From positions 62,001-126,000 of the forward strand of contig NZ_LZMH01000043.1 in the NCBI RefSeq assembly GCF_001673635.1: a DNA stretch of 64,000 bases, read 5' to 3'. Origin of the DNA: Mycobacterium asiaticum (GTDB taxonomy: Bacteria; Actinomycetota; Actinomycetes; Mycobacteriales; Mycobacteriaceae). The notes beneath the pieces are model-generated. The model was not told the DNA's origin. It saw only the letters and a program-made list of their open reading frames with translations, and made no database searches. Every line of letters begins with the position of its first letter. The stretch's first letter is position 1. The position numbers and the translations under genes are program-made. This document shows positions 34,211 through 42,639 of the stretch, piece by piece.

Positions 34211-34897
34211 GTGCCCGTCCGCGGACGGAAGGAGTCGCGTTCGATTCCCCGGCGTGGGTTCCGACCTGCGTATCACGACGCTCGCGCTGAAAGCTGGGCA
34301 GTCAATCACAAGAAGCTGCAACGCCTTTGGCGCGAAGAAGGGCTTAGAGTACCGCAGCGCCGCCACCGCAAACGCCACGGCAGCTCCACCGCACCAGCGA
34401 CTGTAATCGCCAATGCGCCCAACCGAGTATGGGCGGTGGACTTCCAGTTCGACTCCACCACCGACGGACGTCCGATCAAGATCGTTTCGATCATCGACGA
34501 ACACACCCGCGAATGCCTCGGTGGGATGGTTGAGCGCAGCATCACCGGCAAGCACCTCGTCGCCCAGCTGGACCTTCTGGCCGCAGAGCGTGGCACCTAC
34601 CCGGCCGTCCTGCGATGCGACAACGGTCCCGAATTAGCCTGCAGCGCAATGGCCGATTGGGCCGCCGGTCAGGTCAGCCTGCACTTCATCCCGCCCGGCG
34701 AGCCGTGGCGAAACGGCTACGTCGAATCCTTCAACTCCCGCATCCGCGACGAATGCTTGAATATCAACAGCTTCTGGTCGATGGCCCAGGCCAGTGTGGT
34801 CAGCAGCGACTGGAAGCACGAGTACAACCACTATCGGCGGCATTCGTCACTGGGCTACCAACCCCCAGCCGTCTACGCTGCCACCTGCACCCACTAA
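34211..34897 (+). pseudogene. IS3-family transposase orfB remnant
   Basis: About 215 residues are recognisable from AYHDARAESWAVNHKKLQRL, the helical region before the catalytic domain, to the end. The DDE triad is intact: Asp in WAVDFQFD, Asp in RCDNGPE and Glu in YVESFNSRIRDE. Full-length orfB is about 280 residues, so 50-70 N-terminal residues and all of orfA are missing. The initial residues in this frame (to about 34245) do not match the family. It is unlikely to be active. Confidence 0.75.
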
Positions 34898-34986
34898 TGA
34901 ACGACCCTGGGCCGTCGCGCCCAAGGCCACGAGGAGCGGTCACCAGCTCAACAAGCAGTCTTGTGAGCCTGGCACTAGAGGGGCCG
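34211..34986 (+). mobile_element. Truncated IS3-family insertion sequence
   Basis: Only the second reading frame of an IS3-type element remains, cut at its N-terminal side; no orfA is seen upstream. The right side extends to about 34986, where GGCACTAGAGGGGCCG resembles the usual inner part of an IS3 terminal repeat. No left end or target duplication can be identified. Confidence 0.65.
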
Positions 34987-35026
34987 AAATTCGCATGTGT
35001 TATTCCGTGGGTCGATAATCGTCAGG

Positions 35027-35977
35027 GTGAATCCCCGCGCGCGGTTGCAGCACCGGTGCCTGGCGAAAGCGTTGTTGCTTAGCCGGCTCCGTTACTTGAC
35101 CCTTCGGCCGGTCATGATTGACCGGTGGGCAGCTGGACCGCCACGCCACCCTTACGCAGGATCGCCCCCGAAGCGCGTACTCAAGAAGGTGGACATCATC
35201 CGCGATGACCTCGACGGGTGGCCGGTATATGAGATCAGCCCAAAGCTTCCCGACGGGGCGGGACTTAACGGCCACATGCTCTATTTGCACGGCGGCTGTT
35301 ATGTTGTCGAATTCGCGCCAGCGCTCTATTGGCCATTCTTGGCCAAGCTGTCAGTCCTGCTTCGCCGTACAGTTACCGTGCCGATGTTTCCGCTCGCGCC
35401 CGAGCACACCTACCGGGAGATCTATCCGTTTCTCCTCGATGTCTATCGCCGAATCCTTGCCGTACACGATTCGGAATCCGTTGTTTTCATGGGTGAATCG
35501 GCCGGCGGTGGTTTGGCGTTGGGATTGTGTCACGCAGCCCGGGAAGAGCACTTGCCGCAACCGAGTGACGCGGTGCTGCTCTCACCTTGGCTGCACGCTG
35601 GGCTGCCCGATCCCGCGGTTCCTGCAGTGGCCAGAGTCGATCCGATACTCAACCTTCCGTTCATGCGCCGGGCCGCGACCTGCTACGCAGGTGGTGATCC
35701 GCTGGACCATCCGTTGGTCAGCCCAGGCATGGGCGAGCTATCCGGTTTACCCAAGATCATGGTGATGACCGGCACCCACGACATGCTCAATCCTGATGCC
35801 CGAGCATTTCGGCGGCGGACCGAAGCCGAGGGCGTCGAAATCGGTTGGTACGAACTCGACGGTGGCATCCATGGCTGGATGGGGTGGCCCCCCCTGGGCC
35901 GCGACGTCCGTGATGCAATCGAGTTCATCCGCGACGTGCTGTCCCCAGGCAATCCAAGGCACCCAGTCACCGATTGA
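35027..35977 (+). CDS. Alpha/beta hydrolase, hormone-sensitive lipase type
   Basis: A 316-residue esterase/lipase. It has the oxyanion motif YLHGGCYV, nucleophile motif GESAGGG, acid Asp in GTHDMLNPDA and His in GIHGWMGWP, i.e. a complete HSL (alpha/beta hydrolase fold-3) triad. Mycobacterial Lip-type proteins of this kind hydrolyse short- to medium-chain esters. The start is uncertain: GTG at 34997 or at 35027; the later one is used. It lies between the IS3 remnant and another IS-end-like sequence, so it may have moved with them. Confidence 0.85.
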   Translation: MNPRARLQHRCLAKALLLSRLRYLTLRPVMIDRWAAGPPRHPYAGSPPKRVLKKVDIIRDDLDGWPVYEISPKLPDGAGLNGHMLYLHGGCYVVEFAPALYWPFLAKLSVLLRRTVTVPMFPLAPEHTYREIYPFLLDVYRRILAVHDSESVVFMGESAGGGLALGLCHAAREEHLPQPSDAVLLSPWLHAGLPDPAVPAVARVDPILNLPFMRRAATCYAGGDPLDHPLVSPGMGELSGLPKIMVMTGTHDMLNPDARAFRRRTEAEGVEIGWYELDGGIHGWMGWPPLGRDVRDAIEFIRDVLSPGNPRHPVTD

Positions 35978-36054
35978 CCGAGGACCGCCTGAGCTACAAC
36001 CTGACCCGCTATCCTGCTACTCGTACTCATCGATGAACGACTCTCGTTCGCCGT

Positions 36055-36073
36055 GGACCAGTTCACGGGGTCC
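36055..36073. other. Inverted repeat GGACC/GGTCC, possible IS3-end relic
   Basis: In the 168-bp gap after the hydrolase, GGACC (36055-36059) and GGTCC (36069-36073) form a hairpin. The whole string TGGACCAGTTCACGGGGTCC resembles the ends of IS3-type elements. No transposase is attached. The remainder of the gap holds nothing recognisable. Confidence 0.25.
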
Positions 36074-36145
36074 GGTCACTAGTACTTGTCATCCGGTCAT
36101 AATTCAAGCATCGTCAGTGCCACTACGTATCGGGAGCCGCTTGCC

Positions 36146-37105
36146 CTACGGAGTAAGCAACCCGACCAGCTCAGCCGCCGGTCGAACATCAACGATCCGC
36201 CCAACGTTCGCGCCGGCATAAAGCGGACGCGTGTCAACCAACTCGGCGGGTCCGTCAGCAGCGGGCGGCTGGGCGATCGCATACGGCAGCCACAAAGGCA
36301 ATTGCACTCGCACAGCACGGTTTTGGGCCGCATCCGGCATCGCATTGGCCAGTGGGGACGCGATCCGATTAGCGATGCGAAGCCAGCGCGGCCCGCGCGC
36401 ATCGCTGCCCAACCATCGTCGAGTGGCCTCGTTTGGAATCACCCGGTGCGGCGCATCGGGCCAGCCCAGTCCGAACAGCTCGGTCAGCACCGTCTCACTG
36501 GCCGCAAGGCAGCGCTGCTTGTACTCCGGGTGCGCGCGGCATTCCTCGCTGAGCAGGAAGCGGGTCCCGACGACGGCGGCGACCGCACCGGCATCCAGCG
36601 CTTCCCGCACGCCTTGCGCATGGACGATTCCGCCCGCGAGCAGCACAGGAATGCTCACAGCCTTACGGACTTGATCGAGCAACTCGAGCGCAGGAGTCGT
36701 CCCGCGAACATGGCCGCCAGCTTCCACCCCCTGAGCAATCACACCGTCCGCGCCCGCAGCTTCTGCGGCTTTCGCCTCTTCGACGGACCCACACTGGTGG
36801 AACCAGGTGGTCGCGGCGAGCCGGCGAGGAACGCCCCAAAACGTCACGATCACATCGGCGGCTGCGGCCGCCTCCACATCGCCGCGACGCACGAAGGGCA
36901 GCAACAGGTTCACCGCGATCGGCCGTCCGGTAAGTCTGCGTGCCGCTGCCACCTCACCGGCGACATTGGCACGCGCACCGGCGATCGTTCCCAGACCACC
37001 TGCCTCCGACACGGCCGCAGCGAGTTCGAACCCCGCTACCGTTCCCATGCCAGCCTGAACAACCGGCACGTCCAGTTGACGCAGGTCAAAGGCTGCAGGC
37101 ATCAC
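36146..37105 (-). CDS. Nitronate monooxygenase-family FMN enzyme
   Basis: A 319-residue TIM-barrel flavoprotein. The start has VPVVQAGMGTVAGFELAAAVSEAGGLG, as in 2-nitropropane dioxygenase/NMO enzymes. QGVEAGGHVRG and PVLLAGGI are the FMN phosphate-binding parts, followed by GAVAAVVGTRFLL. By family it oxidises alkyl nitronates or reduces quinones; the true substrate is unknown. It is a single gene, divergent from nothing obvious. Confidence 0.85.
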   Translation of the reverse strand: MMPAAFDLRQLDVPVVQAGMGTVAGFELAAAVSEAGGLGTIAGARANVAGEVAAARRLTGRPIAVNLLLPFVRRGDVEAAAAADVIVTFWGVPRRLAATTWFHQCGSVEEAKAAEAAGADGVIAQGVEAGGHVRGTTPALELLDQVRKAVSIPVLLAGGIVHAQGVREALDAGAVAAVVGTRFLLSEECRAHPEYKQRCLAASETVLTELFGLGWPDAPHRVIPNEATRRWLGSDARGPRWLRIANRIASPLANAMPDAAQNRAVRVQLPLWLPYAIAQPPAADGPAELVDTRPLYAGANVGRIVDVRPAAELVGLLTP

Positions 37106-37141
37106 TCCAGGCTACCGACACGACCCGCGAAGCCACGGATG

Positions 37142-39892
37142 CTACTCAACCGCCAGGGTGATTGGCGACGAGTTATACCCCGTCACCCGAACCCAGTTCG
37201 CCAGCGAAGCCGGCACACTCCCCCGGATCTCCACCGTCTGCCCGGGAAACACGGTCACGTAGTTGTCGTCGTACTCGACCGGCAGGATCTCGTCGCCGTC
37301 GCGTGTCGACATGATCTCGGCACGTTCGAAGAACGCGACGTTCGACGTGGGGTTGTGCAACCGGATCACCACTCCCCCAGGGTCCGTCTGGTGAAAAGCC
37401 GTGATGTCCAACGGTACGCGTGGCATGTAGTTCAATGCGGTCATGTCCGCCCAGCTCGCCTGCATCGAATCGAACGCCCGGTCGTTGTCCGGATCCCCCA
37501 CGTCATCGGGCTGTTGCGACTGCCAATACACGTTCTCCGCAACGACTTCCCCGGACGGGCGCGTCAGCTCACACCGAACGAAGAAAACGGGCGACTTCGC
37601 GAGACCACTCGGTAGCGTCATTGCGTCGACGGCGCCGCCAGCGGGGACGCTGATGCTGTCCGACGTTCCGTCCGCCTGGAGGATGCCCTGCAAGTCGTAG
37701 ACCCTGACGCGGACATGGACACCATCCACATCCGACGGCGACTGGTTGACGACGCTGACGTGGGCCGAGTTGCCGATACCACGTGCGTACGAATCGAACA
37801 CCACGGACAGCGGCCGCAGTCCCTTCTTGGCTCCGAAATAGGCGCCTCCCGGGCGCAAGTAGTAGTCGAACAGCTGCCCGAAGAACGATGGCCAGTGACT
37901 GTTCAGCATCCAGTAGATCGTCATCTTGTGGGTGTCCCAGCCCGCGGCGGCGAACGCTTCGAACTGCGCGCGGGCGGACTCATATTGAGCCAGTTGGGCT
38001 TTGGCGGCGAACATCTCGGCGCTGTCGGAAACCCCATAGCGCATCCCGATGGAACGCTGTGCACTCAGCAGGGCCGCATTCTTGTACTGCGCGCCCGCAT
38101 GGAAGGACCAGGTGTCGTTGATCGGCCACATCTGGTCGGGCGGGATGAATTTCCGAAGGCTGGCGAACGGGGGGATCTGTTCATTGCTGCCCTGTTCGGC
38201 CGATGCCCCCCAGGTGGCACCGTAACGGCCACTGAACCAGTAGGTGGGCGGGCGCCAGGTATACGGTCCGGTCATATCGATGCCGTCCCACTGCACTACG
38301 CCGTCGGCGTCCTTTGCCTGCGGGGAGGCGGTGTCGACGATCGGGTTCTGCCAATACAATTGATCGAGAACGGACCGGTAACGGGCACGGATGTTCGGCG
38401 GCGGCAACCCGTCACTGCCATTGGCCCAAATGAACGCCGACGGGTGGCTTCGAAGCGACCGGATCTGTGAGCGCAAACTGTCCATCGCCACCCGCTCATC
38501 TTCGGCGTCCCACTGCTCCCACTTCTCCCACTGGTTGCAGCACATCCAGCCGGCCATTAACGGGATCCCCAGCTCGTCGGCTTCCTCGATGAGGTGTTCG
38601 CTGGCGAGCTTGCCCTCAAGCCGCAGCATGTTGAGACCTAAATCCTTGGCGTAGTGCAGGATTGCGGTTTCGCGGTCGGGGTCGTACCTGAATAGCAGAT
38701 CGGGCGTATATGCGGCGCCGCGCACCGGAAACTTCTTGTCGTTGACTTCTAGGTAGAAGTCTCCGCCGTCGGCGGAGAATCCCGCGTCGCGATACTGGCG
38801 GACGGTCCGGATGCCGAAACGCAGTTCCTTGGTATCGCTGAGTTGGTTGTCGACCCGGTATTCCAACCGAAGGTTGTGCAGATTCGGCTGGCCCATCGTG
38901 TAGGGCCACCACAGGTCCGGATGGTCAAGGTTCAATTGTGAGAACTGATCTGGTGTGAAGGTCACCTGCTGGTCTTCGCCGGGCGCAAGGAGGACCGCCT
39001 GTTCGACGTGGACGGTGGTCTTGTCCGGGCGAGTGATGGTGGCACGGAGAACGCCACGGGTGCGTTGTGCGGAATAGTTGTGTACGTCGGCATGGATGGT
39101 CAGCCGGGCGCTGTCGGTGCGCGGCAGCGGGAGTTCCGAATTGACCGTCGCCGCACCGATTCCCACGGTTCCAAGGGCCGTCAGGTACACCGGCTTCCAG
39201 ATGCCGGCATTTCGGTCGGGGACGAATGATGTTCCGCGCCGGTCCGGATCGCCATTGAGCGGCGGAAACCCGAGGTAATCCCAGTTGACCCAGTCGTTCC
39301 AACTGTCGGCCAACTCCACGCCATCGACGTCCTGCAGCGCGCGCTCCGGGATCACTTTGACCGCCAGCACATTCGGCAAACCCGGCCGAATCAGCGGCGT
39401 GACATCGAACTGATGGTCGGCGTACATGCCCACGACCTCGTCGTGGTTGGCAACCAGGCGTCCGTTCAGCCAGATGTCGGCGCGGTAGTTGATGCCGGGG
39501 AATCCCAACAAATAGGTTCGTTGGCCCTGCGGGGCGGTGAACTGGGTGCGGTACCACCAATCGTGTCGATAGAGGTCCTGCGGCACGTTGTCACGCAGAT
39601 TCTTCCCGACGTACAAATCCCCGTAGCCCCCGTTTTCCCGGAGGATCTCCAACACGGTGGCCGGCATCCGGCGAACGCGGTACCACGCGGCGGCGTCATA
39701 GTCCGATAGCGAGAGGGCTTCGCCATCCGCGGCGATCGTGTCGGCTGCTGACAGCGTCCAATTGTCAGCTAACTCAACGCGCTCCATTGGAGCGAGCGGC
39801 GCGCGAGTGGCTACCGGCGAATGCGCTGCAGAACACAATGAGAGCGAGGTTAGCGCCAGCACGACGAAGACCTTGATGGCGACCTTCCGCAT
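37142..39892 (-). CDS. Exported glycoside hydrolase family 2 enzyme (exo-beta-glucosaminidase-like)
   Basis: A 916-residue secreted enzyme. The ATG at 39892 gives a good signal peptide (MRKVAIKVFVVLALTSLSLC) with a GAGGAG site about 12 bases upstream; the frame is open to 40021. The GH2 sugar-binding domain (GFPGINYRADIWLNGRLVANHDEVVGMY), the immunoglobulin-like linker and the TIM barrel are in order. In the barrel, WANGSDGLP carries the Asp used as acid in exo-glucosaminidases instead of the usual Asn-Glu. The segment SAEQGSNEQIP is the nucleophile Glu site. It probably cleaves glucosamine- or mannose-containing polymers outside the cell. Confidence 0.82.
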   Translation of the reverse strand: MRKVAIKVFVVLALTSLSLCSAAHSPVATRAPLAPMERVELADNWTLSAADTIAADGEALSLSDYDAAAWYRVRRMPATVLEILRENGGYGDLYVGKNLRDNVPQDLYRHDWWYRTQFTAPQGQRTYLLGFPGINYRADIWLNGRLVANHDEVVGMYADHQFDVTPLIRPGLPNVLAVKVIPERALQDVDGVELADSWNDWVNWDYLGFPPLNGDPDRRGTSFVPDRNAGIWKPVYLTALGTVGIGAATVNSELPLPRTDSARLTIHADVHNYSAQRTRGVLRATITRPDKTTVHVEQAVLLAPGEDQQVTFTPDQFSQLNLDHPDLWWPYTMGQPNLHNLRLEYRVDNQLSDTKELRFGIRTVRQYRDAGFSADGGDFYLEVNDKKFPVRGAAYTPDLLFRYDPDRETAILHYAKDLGLNMLRLEGKLASEHLIEEADELGIPLMAGWMCCNQWEKWEQWDAEDERVAMDSLRSQIRSLRSHPSAFIWANGSDGLPPPNIRARYRSVLDQLYWQNPIVDTASPQAKDADGVVQWDGIDMTGPYTWRPPTYWFSGRYGATWGASAEQGSNEQIPPFASLRKFIPPDQMWPINDTWSFHAGAQYKNAALLSAQRSIGMRYGVSDSAEMFAAKAQLAQYESARAQFEAFAAAGWDTHKMTIYWMLNSHWPSFFGQLFDYYLRPGGAYFGAKKGLRPLSVVFDSYARGIGNSAHVSVVNQSPSDVDGVHVRVRVYDLQGILQADGTSDSISVPAGGAVDAMTLPSGLAKSPVFFVRCELTRPSGEVVAENVYWQSQQPDDVGDPDNDRAFDSMQASWADMTALNYMPRVPLDITAFHQTDPGGVVIRLHNPTSNVAFFERAEIMSTRDGDEILPVEYDDNYVTVFPGQTVEIRGSVPASLANWVRVTGYNSSPITLAVE

Positions 39893-40060
39893 GCTGTCTC
39901 GGCTCCTCGAATCCGGCGTTCGGCTCATCATGCCGTCGACCTTCCGCCGGGGGCAATACGGCTCCGCACGATCAGCACGGTCGGCTCGAGCACCGTGTCC
40001 GGTTAACGCCGTCGCGAGCATGTCCTTCCTATCAGCGCCCCGAGCTGACCAGTGCCAGTA

Positions 40061-40204
40061 TCAGTTCCCAATGGGTGGCCGAGGCTCACCGGCTATCGGA
40101 GGGAACGGTCCCTCGCCGGCCTCGGCCACCACCGCCTCGTCCTCCTTGGCTTCGGACTCGTGCTTGGCGTCGCTGGACGAATCGTCTTCGGGCCGCTGGA
40201 TCAC
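40061..40204 (-). CDS. Small acidic protein (47 residues)
   Basis: GTG at 40204 is preceded by AAAGGAG with a 6-base spacer, an excellent ribosome site. The 47 codons have strong GC3 bias. The product is mostly acidic and low-complexity (PEDDSSSDAKHESEAKEDE) and ends in a Pro-rich PPIAGEPRPPIGN. No domain recognised. It lies on the same strand between the DUF417 gene (upstream) and the exported GH2 enzyme (downstream). Confidence 0.55.
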   Translation of the reverse strand: MIQRPEDDSSSDAKHESEAKEDEAVVAEAGEGPFPPIAGEPRPPIGN

Positions 40205-40300
40205 GATTGTCTCCTTTCCTTGATCCGAGACCCATACCCCCGTTCACCGATAGGAATCTTCGAGGGGAAGAATTCGGCGTCGGCAACTCAGGTAGTCTGC

Positions 40301-40846
40301 TCAGCGCGGCGAGCGCTGATTGCTGGGCCACGCTGACCGAATGGCGTCGGCCAGTGTCCACACCGAAGCGCCCAGCAGGACAATGTCTTTGAGGAGAAAC
40401 TCGGCCAGTAGCGTAATGGCGGGGAAACCACCGCCTGCCGGTTCGCTGATGCCGGGGGTGGTGAACAGGAATGTGATGGTCGAAACGAATAGCAGCACCG
40501 CCAGCAGGCTGCCGAGGATAGAAACAGTTGGCGCGATTGGCTTTACGGCCAGGAGTACCGCGGCACTCACTTCCATGATGCCGAGCAGTACCGAGAAGGT
40601 GTACTCGGGAAAGATGTTGTAGAGCCAGCCCATGAAGGGGCTGTGCGCGACAAGTGGTGCTATCTGGTGAGCTTCGTAATGGGCGAATTTCAGCAATCCG
40701 ATCCAGCCGATGACGATGACGAGTCCGTACCGAAGCAACGCCGCGGCCGCCGTGTCCACCCCTGGCAACAGCTGGATGGCCATGCGGGCGACACCGCCTC
40801 TTGCAGAATCGATTACCGAGTCCTTTGGTGTGATGCGTTCGATCAT
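40301..40846 (-). CDS. DUF417 (YkgB/RclC-like) inner-membrane protein
   Basis: A 181-residue protein with four hydrophobic segments (RYGLVIVIGWIGLLKF, the VLLGIMEVSAAVLLA part, LAVLLFVSTITFLFTTPG and a C-terminal helix). TTPGISEPAGGGFPAITLLAEFLLKDIVLLGA is the DUF417 signature. E. coli RclC belongs to this family and takes part in resistance to reactive chlorine species. An AAGGAG site precedes the ATG. It is divergent from an AraC regulator that looks like RclR, which supports the assignment. Confidence 0.8.
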   Translation of the reverse strand: MIERITPKDSVIDSARGGVARMAIQLLPGVDTAAAALLRYGLVIVIGWIGLLKFAHYEAHQIAPLVAHSPFMGWLYNIFPEYTFSVLLGIMEVSAAVLLAVKPIAPTVSILGSLLAVLLFVSTITFLFTTPGISEPAGGGFPAITLLAEFLLKDIVLLGASVWTLADAIRSAWPSNQRSPR

Positions 40847-40887
40847 GTCGGCTCCTTAAAGCGGGTGAACTTGGCGGGTGAGCTAGC

Positions 40888-40903
40888 TGCCGGCGAGCCG
40901 GCA
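40888..40903. promoter_or_regulatory. Inverted repeat between RclC-like and RclR-like genes
   Basis: TGCCGGC and GCCGGCA flank GA: 7-bp arms with a 2-bp spacer, next to the self-complementary AGCTAGCT (40881-40888). It lies in the 131-bp divergent promoter gap. It may bind the AraC regulator or only form a hairpin. Confidence 0.3.
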
Positions 40904-40977
40904 CTTCCTGAACCTACGCGCCAGAATCTGGTACAAATAGACTAAAAAATACTCATTTTCTGCTTGAAAGTCTCATC

Positions 40978-41922
40978 ATGGATGCTGTCAGCCGTCTGTT
41001 GGCATTGGCGCGGGTCGACGCCCGAGTCGATAAGCGCTGCCTGTTGGGCAGAACCACACGCATGGACGTCGCGGCATACCCCAAGCTGCAGGCGCCGTTT
41101 CACGTTCTGCTCGAGGGTGAGTGCCAGCTGCACGTTGATTCCAAAATCCTTGAGATGCGACGCGGTGACGTCGTGCTCATTCCCAGCGGAGTTGCGCATC
41201 GAGTTTTCACCGCTGGGCCCGGTCGCAGGCGGGGCACCACCGATGCCGCGGGTGATGCTTTCGTGACCACGCGTAGTGTGTGCGGCGGCACCCCGGCCGT
41301 CGACTTGTTCTGCGGTCACTACGCCTTCGACGCAGGGGCGGGCGCGGTGCTGCTCGGCAGTCTGCCCGATCCACTGCAGGTGTCACTTGGCCAGTCCGCT
41401 GACACCGAGGAGATGCTAGGCATGGTGAGCACCATGATGCGCAAGGAGGCGCAGCTGGAGGGCCAAGGAACGGCCGCGGTCCTTTCGTCCCTCGCCACGG
41501 TGCTGTTGGCGATGACGCTGCGATCCTCGGAGAGCGCCGCTCGGACAAGCGCGTCATGGACTGCGGTATCCGATCCACGTATCGCCAAAACAATCGAGAG
41601 CGTTCTCTTAGAGCCGGGCGCCGACTGGACCATCGATCGGCTAAGTCGTACGGCCGCCATGTCGCGGGCGACGTTCATACGTCGTTTCGGTCAGGAAACC
41701 GGCATGACAGTTGGCGTATTTCTGGTGCGTGTGCGCCTGATGGCTGCAGCAGACCTGCTCAGCTCGAGTGACGCGACCGTCGCCAGCATCGCTGTTCAGG
41801 TCGGATATCAGTCCGAGTCGGCGTTTTCCCGCGCCTTCCGCGCCGAGATCGGAACGACACCCGCTCGCTTTCGACGTACCCAGCAGCGGCGATGGCAGGA
41901 AAACACGACCCCTCGCGACTAA
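40978..41922 (+). CDS. AraC-family regulator resembling RclR (HOCl sensor)
   Basis: A 314-residue activator. The N-terminus MDAVSRLLALARVDARVDKRC closely follows E. coli RclR (MDALSRLL...IDKNC). It keeps Cys21 at the same position, the residue RclR uses to sense hypochlorous acid. A second Cys in DLFCGHYAF aligns with the other conserved RclR Cys region. A cupin-type AraC ligand domain occupies about 20-160 and two helix-turn-helix motifs are at about 215-305 (WTIDRLSRTAAMSRATFIRRF, then IAVQVGYQSESAFSRAF). It is divergent from the DUF417/RclC-like gene. Confidence 0.85.
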   Translation: MDAVSRLLALARVDARVDKRCLLGRTTRMDVAAYPKLQAPFHVLLEGECQLHVDSKILEMRRGDVVLIPSGVAHRVFTAGPGRRRGTTDAAGDAFVTTRSVCGGTPAVDLFCGHYAFDAGAGAVLLGSLPDPLQVSLGQSADTEEMLGMVSTMMRKEAQLEGQGTAAVLSSLATVLLAMTLRSSESAARTSASWTAVSDPRIAKTIESVLLEPGADWTIDRLSRTAAMSRATFIRRFGQETGMTVGVFLVRVRLMAAADLLSSSDATVASIAVQVGYQSESAFSRAFRAEIGTTPARFRRTQQRRWQENTTPRD

Positions 41923-42009
41923 GGGCGAGGCTTACCTTTCTGCAAGCAGTTCAACGAGATTCGCTCGTATCCGTTTCGCAAATTGCGTCAAATCCAAGGC
42001 GCGCGGCAA

Positions 42010-42447
42010 TCAGCCCACTTGGGTGAGTTGCAGATGCTGAGTGACTCTTGGTGGTCTGCCTCCCGAGCCGCATATCGGCGTGTCGATGCCCGAGTCATCT
42101 TTGCCCTCAAGGGTGACCGGATCCCAGCTTGCGTAGCTGACGTACACGCCCGGAACCCGCGAACCCCCTGGACAGAACGCATCGGAGTGCCACACCAGGG
42201 TCCACTGGCCGTTAACCAGTCGTGCATTACCGAAAGCCGGTCCACCGGGCGCGTTTGCCACCGAAGCGCAGCCATCACCGCAGGGAGTGAAGTACCAGTC
42301 ACTATCGGTGGTCTCACCCGAAGCTGAGGTTACGGTCGCGACGTAGTGGCCACTCAGAGCGGGGGCAGCGCACGCGGTACCAGCCGAACCAATAGCCAGC
42401 CACACCACGACTACGACGGCTGCGGCGATGCGTCGTGAAACGGTCAT
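42010..42447 (-). CDS. Small exported protein of unknown function
   Basis: A 145-residue protein with a signal peptide (MTVSRRIAAAVVVVVWLAIGSAGTACA). The mature part is beta-rich, with Cys in TPCGDGCASV, AFCPGGS and TPICGSG, probably disulfide-linked outside the cell. Similar secreted beta-rich proteins (pattern LSGHYVATVTS... WYFTPCG) are common in mycobacteria without known function. The 192-bp gap upstream holds only a short chance-like ORF. Confidence 0.7.
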   Translation of the reverse strand: MTVSRRIAAAVVVVVWLAIGSAGTACAAPALSGHYVATVTSASGETTDSDWYFTPCGDGCASVANAPGGPAFGNARLVNGQWTLVWHSDAFCPGGSRVPGVYVSYASWDPVTLEGKDDSGIDTPICGSGGRPPRVTQHLQLTQVG

Positions 42448-42639
42448 GTCGGCATCCTCCCCTATGACCTGCTCGACGGCCTAGGAATTTGCTATAGCAC
42501 AAAGACTAAGCCGATGGCGCCCGTCGAACGGGTTCGCGAGGCGGCGCAGGGCGTCAGTGCGCGAAACGCATCGTCGCAGACTTCGGACACGCAGCGTCAC
42601 AGCGCACTTGAATACCAGGAGCGTCATTAATATGCGGCA

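Noticed and set aside
34230-34260. tRNA-like T-arm (GTTCGATTCC) that could be an attachment site
   Set aside because: The stem does not pair (GCG against CCC) and no anticodon arm or acceptor stem is upstream, so it is chance similarity near the IS remnant.
36086-37615. 509-codon plus-strand ORF across the nitronate monooxygenase gene
   Set aside because: Composition is His/Arg-rich without domains and it is antisense to two recognisable genes.
40881-40903. Rho-independent terminator
   Set aside because: The hairpin has no T-tract and lies in a divergent promoter gap, so a terminator role is unlikely; listed only as an inverted repeat.
42515-42631. 38-codon ORF starting ATG GCG CCC in the gap before the membrane protein gene
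   Set aside because: No ribosome site and no recognisable sequence; moderately GC-rich third positions are expected by chance in this DNA.
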